25,017 bases of DNA from Stramenopiles sp. TOSAG23-3. Taxonomy: Eukaryota > Sar. The notes under the pieces were generated by a model. The model made no database searches and had not been told where the DNA came from. It was given only the letters and a program-made list of their open reading frames with translations. The number at the start of each line of letters is the position of its first letter. Within the stretch, counting starts at the first letter, position 1. Below, piece after piece: positions 8,780 to 16,801 of this stretch. Location: contig LT642294.1 of NCBI GenBank assembly GCA_900128585.1, positions 1 to 25,017 of the forward strand. The letters run 5' to 3'. A program made the translations under genes and the position numbers.

Positions 8780-11269
8780 ATGGCTTCATTGGGGAAATCC
8801 GAGTCCATTGTCGACAGCGTCTTTCATTACAAGTCTGGGTCGTTCAAGAGCACGGAGCTCCAGCTAGTAAAAAATCCGAGATGGGGTGCGGGTGAGTCCG
8901 TCTTCCCCTCGTGCTATGGCGCTGAGAGTGTGGATGCGGTGCAAATGCGCTACGAAGCGTTTACGAAGTGTTTTTTGGCCGTTCAGCACAGAGTCTCCAT
9001 GCTGTCCACGGACCTTAACGAGAGCGCCTTCCACAGCATCTCGGACTTTTTTAGGGAAGCATACGGGTACTACGGGTGTGCGAATGCCGCCGGGATAGAC
9101 GAACGCGGCGGTGACGAGACCAACGACAACCGACCGCTTGGCGCCGTGCTGAAACGGGACAGGTTCTTGCCGGCATGCATCGTCTGTGCCGGCCTGAACC
9201 TGTCCGATCACGGGACGACGCACAGGCACTTGCGCAAACACCTTCGCTCCACTTGTACCCCCCATGTGGTCTCCCTGTTCGCCAGGAACTGTGAAACCAC
9301 GGCCGCTAGCTTGAAACACTTGTCAAAGATTCTTGTGGAGAGCTTGCGCTCTGAATCTGTACACGAGGACAACGATCTACGCAAGGACGGTGACGACCTG
9401 GACCCTTCGGCCGTGCAACGTAGCACACGGGGTACCACCCAGGCCTTGACGACGGCTACCGACGCGGCCTTTGATGCGCGAAACCGGGCCAGGCGAGAAA
9501 CCAAGTTCAAGAACAAAGTGAAGCATCTCTCCGACCTCTCGCCCCTCGGAGACGTGGAAGAGTGGTACAAATATTTTTACGGGGGCGCCAGTGAGTCTGC
9601 GGGCGCGCAGGACGAAGACGCCGAAAAGAAAGAGGCGGCGAAACGGGTGGTGCTTGTAGTTTGCCTTGAAGATTTTGAATTTTTTAAGCCAGGCGTCATA
9701 CAAGACTTGCTGGTCGTAATGTCGAAGGCGCACCGGAGGGGGTTGCCCTTGGCGGTACTGTTGGGGGTGGCGAGTGTGACGGGCGCCGACGCGGTCCATT
9801 CTCGCATCCCAAGGCCCGTCACGAACCTTCTTTGGCTGCGTACCGTCCGCTTGGAGAAGTCGTTGAAAACGATGGACCAAGTCATCAGCGCCCTCTTTAT
9901 CTCTCGCAAATCCGATTTTCCGCTCCGCCTTAGCCACAGACTCTTGCGCTGGGTCTCGGACAGATTCTTGGAATACACGTTCAGCGTGTCCAGCTTTATC
10001 CGTTGCCTCCACTTTGCCGTCATGGAGTATCATTTTTCGACACGGCTCGCGTATTTGTCCAGGGACCTTGGTGACCTTCGCGACAGGGACTCCATCCTGC
10101 CGCAAGCAAAGCTTCTAGTCAACAAGATGGGGCTAAAAGACTGCAAGCATATCTTTGGGCTCTCCTCGGTTATGGCGACGCAGATGGGCGAGGCGGGCCT
10201 GGACCTCAAGAATGCCAATGCCGCCGTGATGAAAGACATGATTGCGAACTGGCTTGTGGAAATACACGTTTACAAAAAGCTGTATGGGCAAGTTTTTATG
10301 GGCATGTACGAGGCCCACAGACTATGTGTCGCCGCTGCCCGTTCGAACTCTGATCAAAGCCGCATGGGGTCCGACAAAAGAAACTCCCACCTTCATGGGA
10401 TTAGACGAGCGTACATCGATTCCATTGAAAACCCGGAGTATTGGAAGGCTATGGTTGGGAAAATTGCTGGCGCGATCAGAAGGGGCAACCTGGGGCTGAT
10501 CGAAAAGATTGCCAAACTCTGGGAGCAGACCTTGAGTGGGCACGAGACGTCCGGGGACGAGGGCGATGGCCAGAACCAGAATGTGCAGTTCGCAACATAC
10601 TTTGGCGAAGAGAAGCAAACCATTCGGGGTGTTCTCGATAGCATTGCTTCAGACAACACGTTTGATGCGAGCCGGCTGGTCGGTAGCAGCGTTCGCACGG
10701 AAACCTCGAAAATTTCGTCAAAGCGTCGCCGGCTGAACACAGAGAACATGGCCAATGGGAAATTTCCAGATTGCACGTCCATGCTTGAAGACCTGCTAAG
10801 CACAATGAATACACTGGCATCAAAATATTTGAAATCGATCGCAACATTTCCCATGCACGAATTGTTTGTGCTGAAAAAGAAAACCGACATTCAAAAGTTG
10901 TTCGGCGCCCAACCCAGAAAACAAGTCATCGACTCGCTCTCGCGCCCTTGGCATTATCTGTCCTCGTTAGAGGACCATTCGCAGTCCATCAACAAGCACA
11001 TGCCGGACTCTTCGATCCTCTTCGCCCTGATGGGGGAGCGAGGGAAAAACGTAAACCTTTATGATTGGTTCCAGTCCTTTTGCACCATCATTCACGATTC
11101 TGCGTCCACTGGGACCCGGAAAGGTTCAAGCTTGGTCCAGGACATGCTGACGAGGTCGGACATACAGTCAAGGTTTATTCGTGGAATTGCTGATCTTCAG
11201 TACATTGGTTGTTTTCTGCCAGAGGGTCGTAAGGGGGATCACGTTTCAAGAATTGTGTACGGTATTTAA
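8780..11269 (+). CDS. ORC3: Origin recognition complex subunit 3
   Basis: This 829-residue protein matches ORC3, a subunit of the six-protein complex that marks replication origins and loads MCM2-7 in the nucleus. The diagnostic block is at about residues 289-420: RVVLVVCLEDFEFFKPGVIQ, then LPLAVLLGVAS and the FSVSSFIRCLHFAVMEYHFS segment, all typical of the ORC3 N-terminal AAA-like fold, which lacks working Walker motifs. The C-terminus (about 740-829) matches the ORC3 winged helix, with VNLYDWFQSFCTIIHD, RFIRGIADLQYIGCFLPEG and DHVSRIVYG. A basic cluster KRRR at 648-651 may be a nuclear signal. At 829 residues it is longer than human ORC3 (~711), with polar inserts near 205-270 and 630-660. 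I start at ATG 8780, the first ATG in frame (context GCAATGG); the frame is open further upstream without an ATG. No introns are needed. Confidence 0.93.
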   Translation: MASLGKSESIVDSVFHYKSGSFKSTELQLVKNPRWGAGESVFPSCYGAESVDAVQMRYEAFTKCFLAVQHRVSMLSTDLNESAFHSISDFFREAYGYYGCANAAGIDERGGDETNDNRPLGAVLKRDRFLPACIVCAGLNLSDHGTTHRHLRKHLRSTCTPHVVSLFARNCETTAASLKHLSKILVESLRSESVHEDNDLRKDGDDLDPSAVQRSTRGTTQALTTATDAAFDARNRARRETKFKNKVKHLSDLSPLGDVEEWYKYFYGGASESAGAQDEDAEKKEAAKRVVLVVCLEDFEFFKPGVIQDLLVVMSKAHRRGLPLAVLLGVASVTGADAVHSRIPRPVTNLLWLRTVRLEKSLKTMDQVISALFISRKSDFPLRLSHRLLRWVSDRFLEYTFSVSSFIRCLHFAVMEYHFSTRLAYLSRDLGDLRDRDSILPQAKLLVNKMGLKDCKHIFGLSSVMATQMGEAGLDLKNANAAVMKDMIANWLVEIHVYKKLYGQVFMGMYEAHRLCVAAARSNSDQSRMGSDKRNSHLHGIRRAYIDSIENPEYWKAMVGKIAGAIRRGNLGLIEKIAKLWEQTLSGHETSGDEGDGQNQNVQFATYFGEEKQTIRGVLDSIASDNTFDASRLVGSSVRTETSKISSKRRRLNTENMANGKFPDCTSMLEDLLSTMNTLASKYLKSIATFPMHELFVLKKKTDIQKLFGAQPRKQVIDSLSRPWHYLSSLEDHSQSINKHMPDSSILFALMGERGKNVNLYDWFQSFCTIIHDSASTGTRKGSSLVQDMLTRSDIQSRFIRGIADLQYIGCFLPEGRKGDHVSRIVYGI

Positions 11270-11538
11270 GTTCGTGTTGTGCAGGGTGGGGGCAAAATTG
11301 AGGCGGCGAGGAAGCCGTAACAAACAAGAAGGGACTTCTGTCCTTAGCACGTAGTACATTGTTGTACGCACGTACGTACTATTTTTCGTTTTAGTCTGTG
11401 TGTGTGCGATGTGTGTTTTTGAAAATTCTATGTTACGTTTCAGGAGATAGTCATACAATGTTGGATAATACCAAAATAACAGCACACACATTTATTTCGG
11501 CTTTTTAAAAAAAAGACAAATTATTTCGGCTTTTAAAT
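11270..11538. other. Convergent 3' flanks of ORC3 and the ECHDC3-like gene
   Basis: This 269-base gap holds both 3' ends. It contains a GTAC-rich patch (about 11346-11383, with ACGTACGTAC) and a near-exact direct repeat of 17-18 bases at 11492-11509 and 11521-11537, the second copy touching the ECHDC3-like stop codon. Confidence 0.6.
11492..11537. repeat. Direct repeat pair at the 3' end of the ECHDC3-like gene
   Basis: TTATTTCGGCTTTTTAAA at 11492-11509 and TTATTTCGGCTTTTAAA at 11521-11537 differ by one T. The second copy ends one base before the stop codon (11539-11541 on the minus strand). Confidence 0.85.
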
Positions 11539-12462
11539 TTATAATTTTTCACCGGGCCATTCTGGCGGACGCTTTGACAAAAACGCGTCGATCCCCTCTT
11601 CTGCCTCTGGCAAGCCTAAGTTTTCGGCCATCGTTGTTGAAGCAGCTGCGTACGCCTCTTCTAGTGGCAGGTTCAGCTGCTTGCGGAACAAGCCTTTGCC
11701 TACACCAATTGCAACTGCTGACTTTTTCGAAAGCTTCGTTGCCAACATGCTCACCGTTTCATCCAATTCTTCCTCCGCCACTACTTTACTTACAAGACCA
11801 ATTCGCTCTGCCTCGTCCGCTGGGATCATATCCCCCGTCAAGAGCATGTACATCGCATGCCGTGGGCCAACGGCGCGCGACAAGGCCACCGCGGGGGTCG
11901 AACAAAACAACCCAATGTCAACTCCTGGTGTTGCGAATTTGGACCGCGCCGAGGCCACAACTATGTCACACGATGCCGTCAGTTGACACCCTGCCGCGGT
12001 CGCCACCCCGTCCACCTTCGCAATCACCGGGGCCGCGCTGCTCGATATAAGTGTCATAACGTCACTGCAAAGCTGGAACAGGTGCAGTCGCGATTCATTG
12101 TCCGTCAAATCGTTCGTCATCTCCTTTAAGTCGTGCCCGGAACAGAACACGTTTCCTTCTGCCTCTATGACCACGACATTGACGTCTTTCCTGCCTTTGA
12201 TGTTTTGAAAGCTACTCAGCAGGGAGTTTAAAAGCTCCGTCGACAAAGCATTTCTAGCGTGCGGCCGGTTCAGCTTCAGTGTAAGTATTTTATTCTCAAC
12301 ATCGTGCGATTCTTTCAAAATGTCAACCTCATCGGCATTGAGCTTACGTTGAAACTCTGCCGAAAGCGACAGGGGCCTGCGCCTGGTCAGCACAACGGAA
12401 GGCGTTCGACCGAAGGCGCCTTTGCTGAAGACCCCACGGCGAAGAAAACGAAGCCTATTCAT
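11539..12462 (-). CDS. ECHDC3-like crotonase-family protein, probably mitochondrial
   Basis: This 307-residue protein belongs to the crotonase (enoyl-CoA hydratase/isomerase) superfamily and is closest in pattern to ECHDC3. Visible signatures are NRPHARNALS, the oxyanion-hole segment VFCSGHDLKEM (about 106-116), ATAAGCQLTASCDIVVAS, FATPGVDIGLFCSTPAVALSRAVG, and a C-terminal EGIDAFLSKRPPEW. The two glutamates that do hydration in classical enoyl-CoA hydratases are replaced: glutamine (~160) in GCQL and glycine (~180) in TPGVDIG. ECHDC3 has the same replacements, so ordinary hydratase activity is not expected. The first ~35 residues (MNRLRFLRRGVF..., many Arg, no acids) look like a mitochondrial presequence. 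I start at ATG 12462; the frame extends 17 codons upstream without an ATG. It is convergent with ORC3. Confidence 0.87.
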   Translation of the reverse strand: MNRLRFLRRGVFSKGAFGRTPSVVLTRRRPLSLSAEFQRKLNADEVDILKESHDVENKILTLKLNRPHARNALSTELLNSLLSSFQNIKGRKDVNVVVIEAEGNVFCSGHDLKEMTNDLTDNESRLHLFQLCSDVMTLISSSAAPVIAKVDGVATAAGCQLTASCDIVVASARSKFATPGVDIGLFCSTPAVALSRAVGPRHAMYMLLTGDMIPADEAERIGLVSKVVAEEELDETVSMLATKLSKKSAVAIGVGKGLFRKQLNLPLEEAYAAASTTMAENLGLPEAEEGIDAFLSKRPPEWPGEKL

Positions 12463-12767
12463 TGAAGAACAAATGAAGCGAGCACTCGAACTAAAGTGAT
12501 TTAAAATATTCAAAAAGCATAAACCCGATTAAACAAGTTTACATATACCTGAAAAATGTACAGTTTCTTTGAACACTTTGTTGTATTTGTGGCGGTTTCG
12601 TATGCACTTTTTTGTTCCATACTGAAAGAAGTAGAATCAGTGTGAAGAGGATGATGATGATGGAGGAGGAGGAGAAGAGAGAAGAGAGAAGAAAAAATAT
12701 GATGATTTTGCATCTTACCTGTTGTTTAAAGTATTTTGGTAAAGAGTAGAGTGTATTCATTCTTAAT
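12463..12767. other. Intergenic region between tandem minus-strand genes
   Basis: This ~300-base AT-rich gap should contain the ECHDC3-like promoter. A purine-rich tract of GAGGA/GAGAA units runs from about 12647 to 12695. I see no gene in it. Confidence 0.5.
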
Positions 12768-14267
12768 TTACATTTTTTTATTTCTCGTTAAGACCATAAG
12801 CTGACCAGATACACCTTCCCGGTTTTGCAAACGCAGCTGAACGGTCTCATTAGATAAAACGACAAAGCCGATCGATCGTAAGTATTCTTGGAGATATTCG
12901 GCGCAATGTTTGAACCGACCACTGAGTTTATCGATTAAGTACTTTTCAGGCCTACAGTTTGTGTCCATGGCCTCGATGGTAAATGCGACGAGGCCGTCTG
13001 GCTTTAAAAGAGACATAACGGACTGGAAAAGTTGTCGAAGGTCGCCGATGTAGCAGAGAACGTCGCTCAGGATCACAACATCAAAATCACTCTCGGGAAC
13101 TAACGTAACGAATTTCAGCACATCGGCCACAATCAGTTTTGAATAAACCTTTCTACTCGCTGCCCGCTTTATCATGTTCGACGATAAGTCCACCCCAACT
13201 ATCACATCCATGTGGCTAGAAAACAAGGAACCTGCCAGCCCCGTTCCACAGCCCAAATCCAGCAACGACTTTTTCTCTTTCGCCGGTCCATGTAATTCCA
13301 GCGAGCCACCGACGCCCGCCTCCGTTACCTTTTGCAGGGTTTCAAAAATCAGATGATGGGCTTTGTAGTCCAAGGTCCCGATCATGTGCGTATCGTAGTT
13401 CGGGGCGTAGTAATCAAAGAGGTCAGTCACGTAATTGCGCCCGGCCCTGTCCAGGCTCGGCTCCCTCAATGCTTGCAGCATGTGCTTCGCGGATGGGTGG
13501 CTGGGGTTCAACGCCAAAGCATTGTTGTAATGCTCGATCGCGGACTCGTAAAAACCTTCCCTGTGCAGCATATGTCCTAGCTGAAAATGGCCTTCCGCGT
13601 TCTTCTCGGCGGGGGTACCAGCCGTTTTCTGCTGCAGGAGGAGAACGTGCTTCTCCCTCTCCGTCAGGGCCATGGTGGCGTCGTCGTCTAGCACACGAAC
13701 ATCAGACTCCGTTGAGGTTTTCGCTTTGTTTACACGCTCCAAAATGATGGAGTTTAATTTCTGGGGCGTCTTGACAATGCCTTGAAAGTCCTGAACAGTC
13801 AATGAGTGCAGATCGATTCCAACCGCGTCGCCTATCTCCTTCAGGTCTTTCAAATCGTTCAAATCGGCCAAGTACGAATCCAAGTTTTCTTCCGTCTGCA
13901 CGGCCGCTTGCAAATCATCGATGGCAGAGTTAGCAAGGTCGACTCCTTGGGATTCCCCCAAAGCAATAAGGTTCTCTATGGAAGATTTCACCTCGGCAGT
14001 ATCGGTGTTCCCTTCTGCTCGTTTCAAAACGCCGAGCAGTTTTGAGAATGGCATCTGGAACAGTTTCGTGGTAAGAAGCTCCTGTACGTGTTTTAATGTG
14101 TTGGGCAGCTCTGGAGGGGTGCCCTTGCTTGGCAGGGACGCTGACGGTGGCTTGAGGCTTGCACCGCCCGTTTCCGCCATTATATACATTTGCCCTGCAC
14201 TTAGGATACACACGAACAAGAACAATCCACATCGGCGGGGGGGCGAGCACCCCAGAAACACCACCAT
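12768..14267 (-). CDS. TPR-containing SAM-dependent methyltransferase with N-terminal hydrophobic segment
   Basis: This 499-residue protein combines a tetratricopeptide repeat with a class I methyltransferase domain, the layout of the predicted methyltransferases grouped as COG4976. Residues 14-25 are hydrophobic (GLFLFVCILSAG) and could be a signal peptide or membrane anchor. Residues 50-215 are helical and of unknown type. A TPR lies at about 222-256 (HFQLGHMLHREGFYESAIEH). The SAM-binding motif I is LLDLGCGTGLAG (335-346), the acidic ribose-binding motif VGVDLSSNMI (357-366), and the catalytic-side strand DVVILSDVLCYIGDL (396-410). DLFDYYAPNYDTHM (282-295), just before the Rossmann fold, is typical of the family. 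The substrate is unknown. If translation began at M30 (ATG 14180, context ATAATGGC), the hydrophobic segment would be lost, so targeting depends on the true start. Confidence 0.85.
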   Translation of the reverse strand: MVVFLGCSPPRRCGLFLFVCILSAGQMYIMAETGGASLKPPSASLPSKGTPPELPNTLKHVQELLTTKLFQMPFSKLLGVLKRAEGNTDTAEVKSSIENLIALGESQGVDLANSAIDDLQAAVQTEENLDSYLADLNDLKDLKEIGDAVGIDLHSLTVQDFQGIVKTPQKLNSIILERVNKAKTSTESDVRVLDDDATMALTEREKHVLLLQQKTAGTPAEKNAEGHFQLGHMLHREGFYESAIEHYNNALALNPSHPSAKHMLQALREPSLDRAGRNYVTDLFDYYAPNYDTHMIGTLDYKAHHLIFETLQKVTEAGVGGSLELHGPAKEKKSLLDLGCGTGLAGSLFSSHMDVIVGVDLSSNMIKRAASRKVYSKLIVADVLKFVTLVPESDFDVVILSDVLCYIGDLRQLFQSVMSLLKPDGLVAFTIEAMDTNCRPEKYLIDKLSGRFKHCAEYLQEYLRSIGFVVLSNETVQLRLQNREGVSGQLMVLTRNKKM

Positions 14268-14520
14268 TATATCGATTTACGGGCGGACACGCGCAACAGT
14301 GCTCGTTTGGCCGGTTCTCTGCTCTCTCATGTAGGACCCGTTTACAAAACCTTTCCACTATCTATCTATTTGATGTTGTCCAACGAACTCCTAAACAATG
14401 CGGTGGCAAATATTCTCTTGTGTTATGTCATAAATCAGACGAGGTGTGATAAAATGGAAATGCTTTTATGATAATGCAAAGGGTGGTAGATACTTACATA
14501 TTTGAAGAATTATTTTGTCC

Positions 14521-14608
14521 AAGAAAGAAAGAGAAGAAGAAGAAGAAGAAGAAGAAAGAGAGAAAAAAGAGAACAAAGAGAAAGAAGAAGAAGAAGGAAG
14601 AAAAGGAG
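14521..14608. repeat. GAA-rich purine tract
   Basis: About 88 bases, almost all purine, consisting mainly of GAA and GAAA units with two isolated C bases near the middle. Confidence 0.9.
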
Positions 14609-14650
14609 GTAATAAATATTATTATTATTATTTTATTTCTCTTATATATT

Positions 14651-14668
14651 CAACACAACAACAACAAC
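14651..14668. repeat. CAA microsatellite
   Basis: A short run of CAA units with one irregular CA, after an ATT-rich stretch. Confidence 0.8.
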
Positions 14669-14694
14669 CGCGTAGTAGGGAGGACGCCGATCAG

Positions 14695-14772
14695 AGGAAG
14701 AAAGAAGAAGAAGAAAGAAGAAGAAGAAAGAGAGAAAGAAGAAGAACAACAACAACAACAAAACAAAAAACA
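14695..14772. repeat. Compound GAA then CAA microsatellite
   Basis: GAA/GAAA units (14695-14746) pass directly into CAA units and then CAAAA-type units (to about 14772). The boundary GAACAACAA suggests a single base change that then spread. Confidence 0.85.
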
Positions 14773-14850
14773 AAACGCGATTATTATTACATACAACTAC
14801 CGTATTAATACTGGTACGACACGGACCGACGGACCCACAACAACACGCGG

Positions 14851-14933
14851 GAAGAAGAAGAAAAGAAGAAGAACGAGGCGGGGCTCTCCTCTCTTCTCTC
14901 TTCTCTTCTCTCTCTCTCTCTTCTTCTTCTTCC
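14851..14933. repeat. GAA block followed by CT/TTC block, inverted
   Basis: A GAA block (14851-14873) is followed after a short G/C-rich spacer by a CT-rich pyrimidine block (14884-14933) ending in four TTC units. The two blocks are complementary in part, for example GAAGAAGAAGAA with TTCTTCTTCTTC, so a hairpin is possible. Confidence 0.8.
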
Positions 14934-15200
14934 ACCGATATTAATATCCAACGAGACGACATGACGACCTATTGTTGTGGGTGGTGGTGTTTTCTTTCTT
15001 CAGCAGTGGCACTGCGGTATGTATAATAGAAAGAAGAGGTCTACATCCATACACGTAATAATTATATTTTTAGAGACAGAGAGAGAAAAATAGATGTCGA
15101 ATCAATACATCATTTTGAACAGTGCACGTGTGTATTATATATAGATATACATGTAGGTAGAAGGCGAGTTTCTGTTAGTGCCTTTCAAATGTAGAGAGAG

Positions 15201-15725
15201 ATGAGTTTTTTTGAACAGTTTGTTCAGTATGTCCGGAAGCAAAAGCCTTCGGACGAGTTGCTCTCCAACTGCAATGACACCCGGGCGTTGGCGATAGTGG
15301 TAGATATCCAGGGTGTTATTGTATTAATAGAGGTACAGATCGATAAATGGCATGGGTTGGTCCGAGAGGGCCATATCTTGGAGTCAGCCTGGGATACGAT
15401 CAGTGATAGTGGGCAAAGCGAGTGTTTTTCGCTGCTGCCTTCTCTCGCTGAAAACCGCGCAAGCTACAACAAACGGTTTCAAGGAGCCTGTGACGATCTA
15501 GAAAGCTCAATTGAACGTTTGCATATGTCCATAAAGGATTTAAAAGGCCGGTTGGCCGAGTTAAGGCAGTCATTGAAAGATGAATGTTTGGTCCGCGACA
15601 AAGGCGGCGTGGTAGCGATCGACAGCGTCAAGAACACGATGCTTGTCAGCGAATATTTAGAGAGTTGGGGTACGTTTCCGGGCATCGGTAGTAGTAACGG
15701 GCGAAACATGTACTCGGTGGAATGA
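15201..15725 (+). CDS. Small coiled-coil protein, tentatively CINP-like
   Basis: This is a complete 174-residue frame from ATG 15201 to TGA. The middle (about residues 95-135, YNKRFQGACDDLESSIERLH and onward) has the heptad pattern of a coiled coil. Three parts recall CINP, the CDK2-interacting protein that associates with replication and checkpoint factors. These are a WH-plus-hydrophobic segment near residue 49 (DKWHGLVREGHILE), a tyrosine-led coiled coil with an acidic CDDLE, and a late YLESW segment (about 153-157) like the CINP tail. I judge this resemblance from memory of the family pattern, without an alignment, so the name is tentative. The protein is shorter than human CINP (~212). 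No signal peptide or membrane segment is seen. It is divergent from the methyltransferase gene and convergent with GINS1. Confidence 0.72.
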   Translation: MSFFEQFVQYVRKQKPSDELLSNCNDTRALAIVVDIQGVIVLIEVQIDKWHGLVREGHILESAWDTISDSGQSECFSLLPSLAENRASYNKRFQGACDDLESSIERLHMSIKDLKGRLAELRQSLKDECLVRDKGGVVAIDSVKNTMLVSEYLESWGTFPGIGSSNGRNMYSVE

Positions 15726-16127
15726 CAGCCGCCGTGGCTCTTTCTTTTGAAAAAACGTCATTTATTTTGTACGAAATACGTGTGAAATTCTGTGCGGGGT
15801 TGCATTTTATTAAGAGAGTGTCTTGTATGATTAAGTACTTCGTACGAAGTTGTTTTTATTATATTTTACCTATAGACGAGTCATTTAAAAAGAAATTATA
15901 TAGTATGTTTGGACGACTATCATTTATGTCACATCGATCTTAGATTTCGAAGATTCAATGACTGGTATTAAGTGAGAGTCTTAATGCATACTAACACAAA
16001 ATACTTTGTTTTTTTTTATAAAAATATTTACTTACACATCATTTTATGTGTTTTTACACATGATTACTAAAAAAATAAGAAAAACTTTAATTTTACCGCT
16101 CTCTCTGTGGCAACACCCCGGTCGTCA
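15726..16127. other. Convergent 3' flanks with a perfect palindrome
   Basis: This 402-base AT-rich gap holds the 3' ends of the coiled-coil gene and GINS1. A perfect 14-base palindrome, ACTTCGTACGAAGT, lies at 15837-15850. I see no gene here. Confidence 0.6.
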
Positions 16128-16801
16128 TCAGTTCGTCTGCTCCACGAAACCTTGCCGTACCAAATGCTCAATGTCCGAGCGCTTCAGATAATGGGTAGAA
16201 TTCTGCTCTAACTTTACAGCTGCCCCATCGTCGGTAAAAATTTCTCCACAGCTCTCTAACACTCGTATTTCAACGTATGGATCCTTCGGCGGCGTAAAGT
16301 TCGATGCAAGGTCTACGCCACAGTCCTTCATGTACTGTTCCAGTGCTACGCTATACCGATTGAAATGCTCTTGCTCCAGCCCGCTAAGGTTCGGCTTCAG
16401 GTTCGCGGGAATCATTCTTCCAGCCTCCCAGCGTAAATCTTCGATTTTTTGCATTCGGAACCGCAAATAAGCCAGAAGGCAACGCTTGTTGTGCTCCAGG
16501 CCCCCGTGGTTCACGATCAAGCTGGCGCATAGCGTGGGATCGTCTTGGTCGAAACCTTCTGCCTGCAGGGAATTGTAAAGCTCCCGGATTATTTCTTTCA
16601 TTTCTCTGACCGTCTGGCGTACTCCTTCACTCTGTTAGTGTTAAACAAAAAAAATGTTAGTTGAAAATTCAGACGGGCAAACCGCCCAGGATACTGTGAT
16701 CGCTTAATAGAGATACTTACATTATAAGGGGGTAACATGTCGCTACGTTTGACTTCCCTGAGAAGTTCTCGCCCGCACTTTCCCCAACAAAACCCACTCA
16801 T
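16128..16801 (-). CDS. GINS1: GINS complex subunit 1 (PSF1), two exons
   Basis: This encodes PSF1, a subunit of the four-protein GINS complex that joins CDC45 and MCM2-7 to form the replicative helicase. Exon 1 (16801-16721) encodes 27 residues ending LPPYN. Exon 2 (16631-16128) continues with SEGVRQTVREMKEIIRELYN and encodes 167 residues plus TGA. The 194-residue product is almost the same length as human PSF1 (196). Family features are the short N-terminal helix, LPPYNSEGVRQ (human has LPAFNEDGLRQ), CLLAYLRFRMQKIEDLRWEAG, FNRYSVALEQYMKDCGVDL, PPKDPYVEIRVLE, and the C-terminal beta domain ending LVRQGFVEQ. An internal ATG in exon 2 (MKEII) would give a protein lacking the N-terminal helix, and the intron rules this out. 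It is convergent with the coiled-coil gene and in tandem after DDB1. Confidence 0.92.
16632..16720 (-). other. Spliceosomal intron in GINS1
   Basis: This is an 89-base intron in phase 0. The donor is GTAAGT (minus strand, starting at 16720) and the acceptor is ...CACTAACAG (ending at 16632). A consensus branch-point-like CTAAC sits immediately before the AG, leaving almost no space between branch point and 3' splice site. Joining the exons restores a continuous PSF1 protein of the expected length. Confidence 0.9.

Larger units (their letters stand above)
14268..15200. other. Divergent intergenic region dominated by trinucleotide repeats
   Basis: This ~930-base gap lies between the divergent methyltransferase and coiled-coil genes. 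The middle (14521-14933) is nearly all simple sequence, described separately. A 158-codon frame stays open across it only because the repeats lack stops. On the right side are a CACGTG E-box-like site (15124-15129) and a TATATATAG stretch near 15135, about 65 bases before the next ATG, which could be promoter elements. Confidence 0.5.

Noticed and set aside
14468-14944. 158-codon open frame rich in Glu, Lys and Arg
   Set aside because: It is open only because GAA, AAG and CAA repeats contain no stops; there is no domain, and composition follows the microsatellites.
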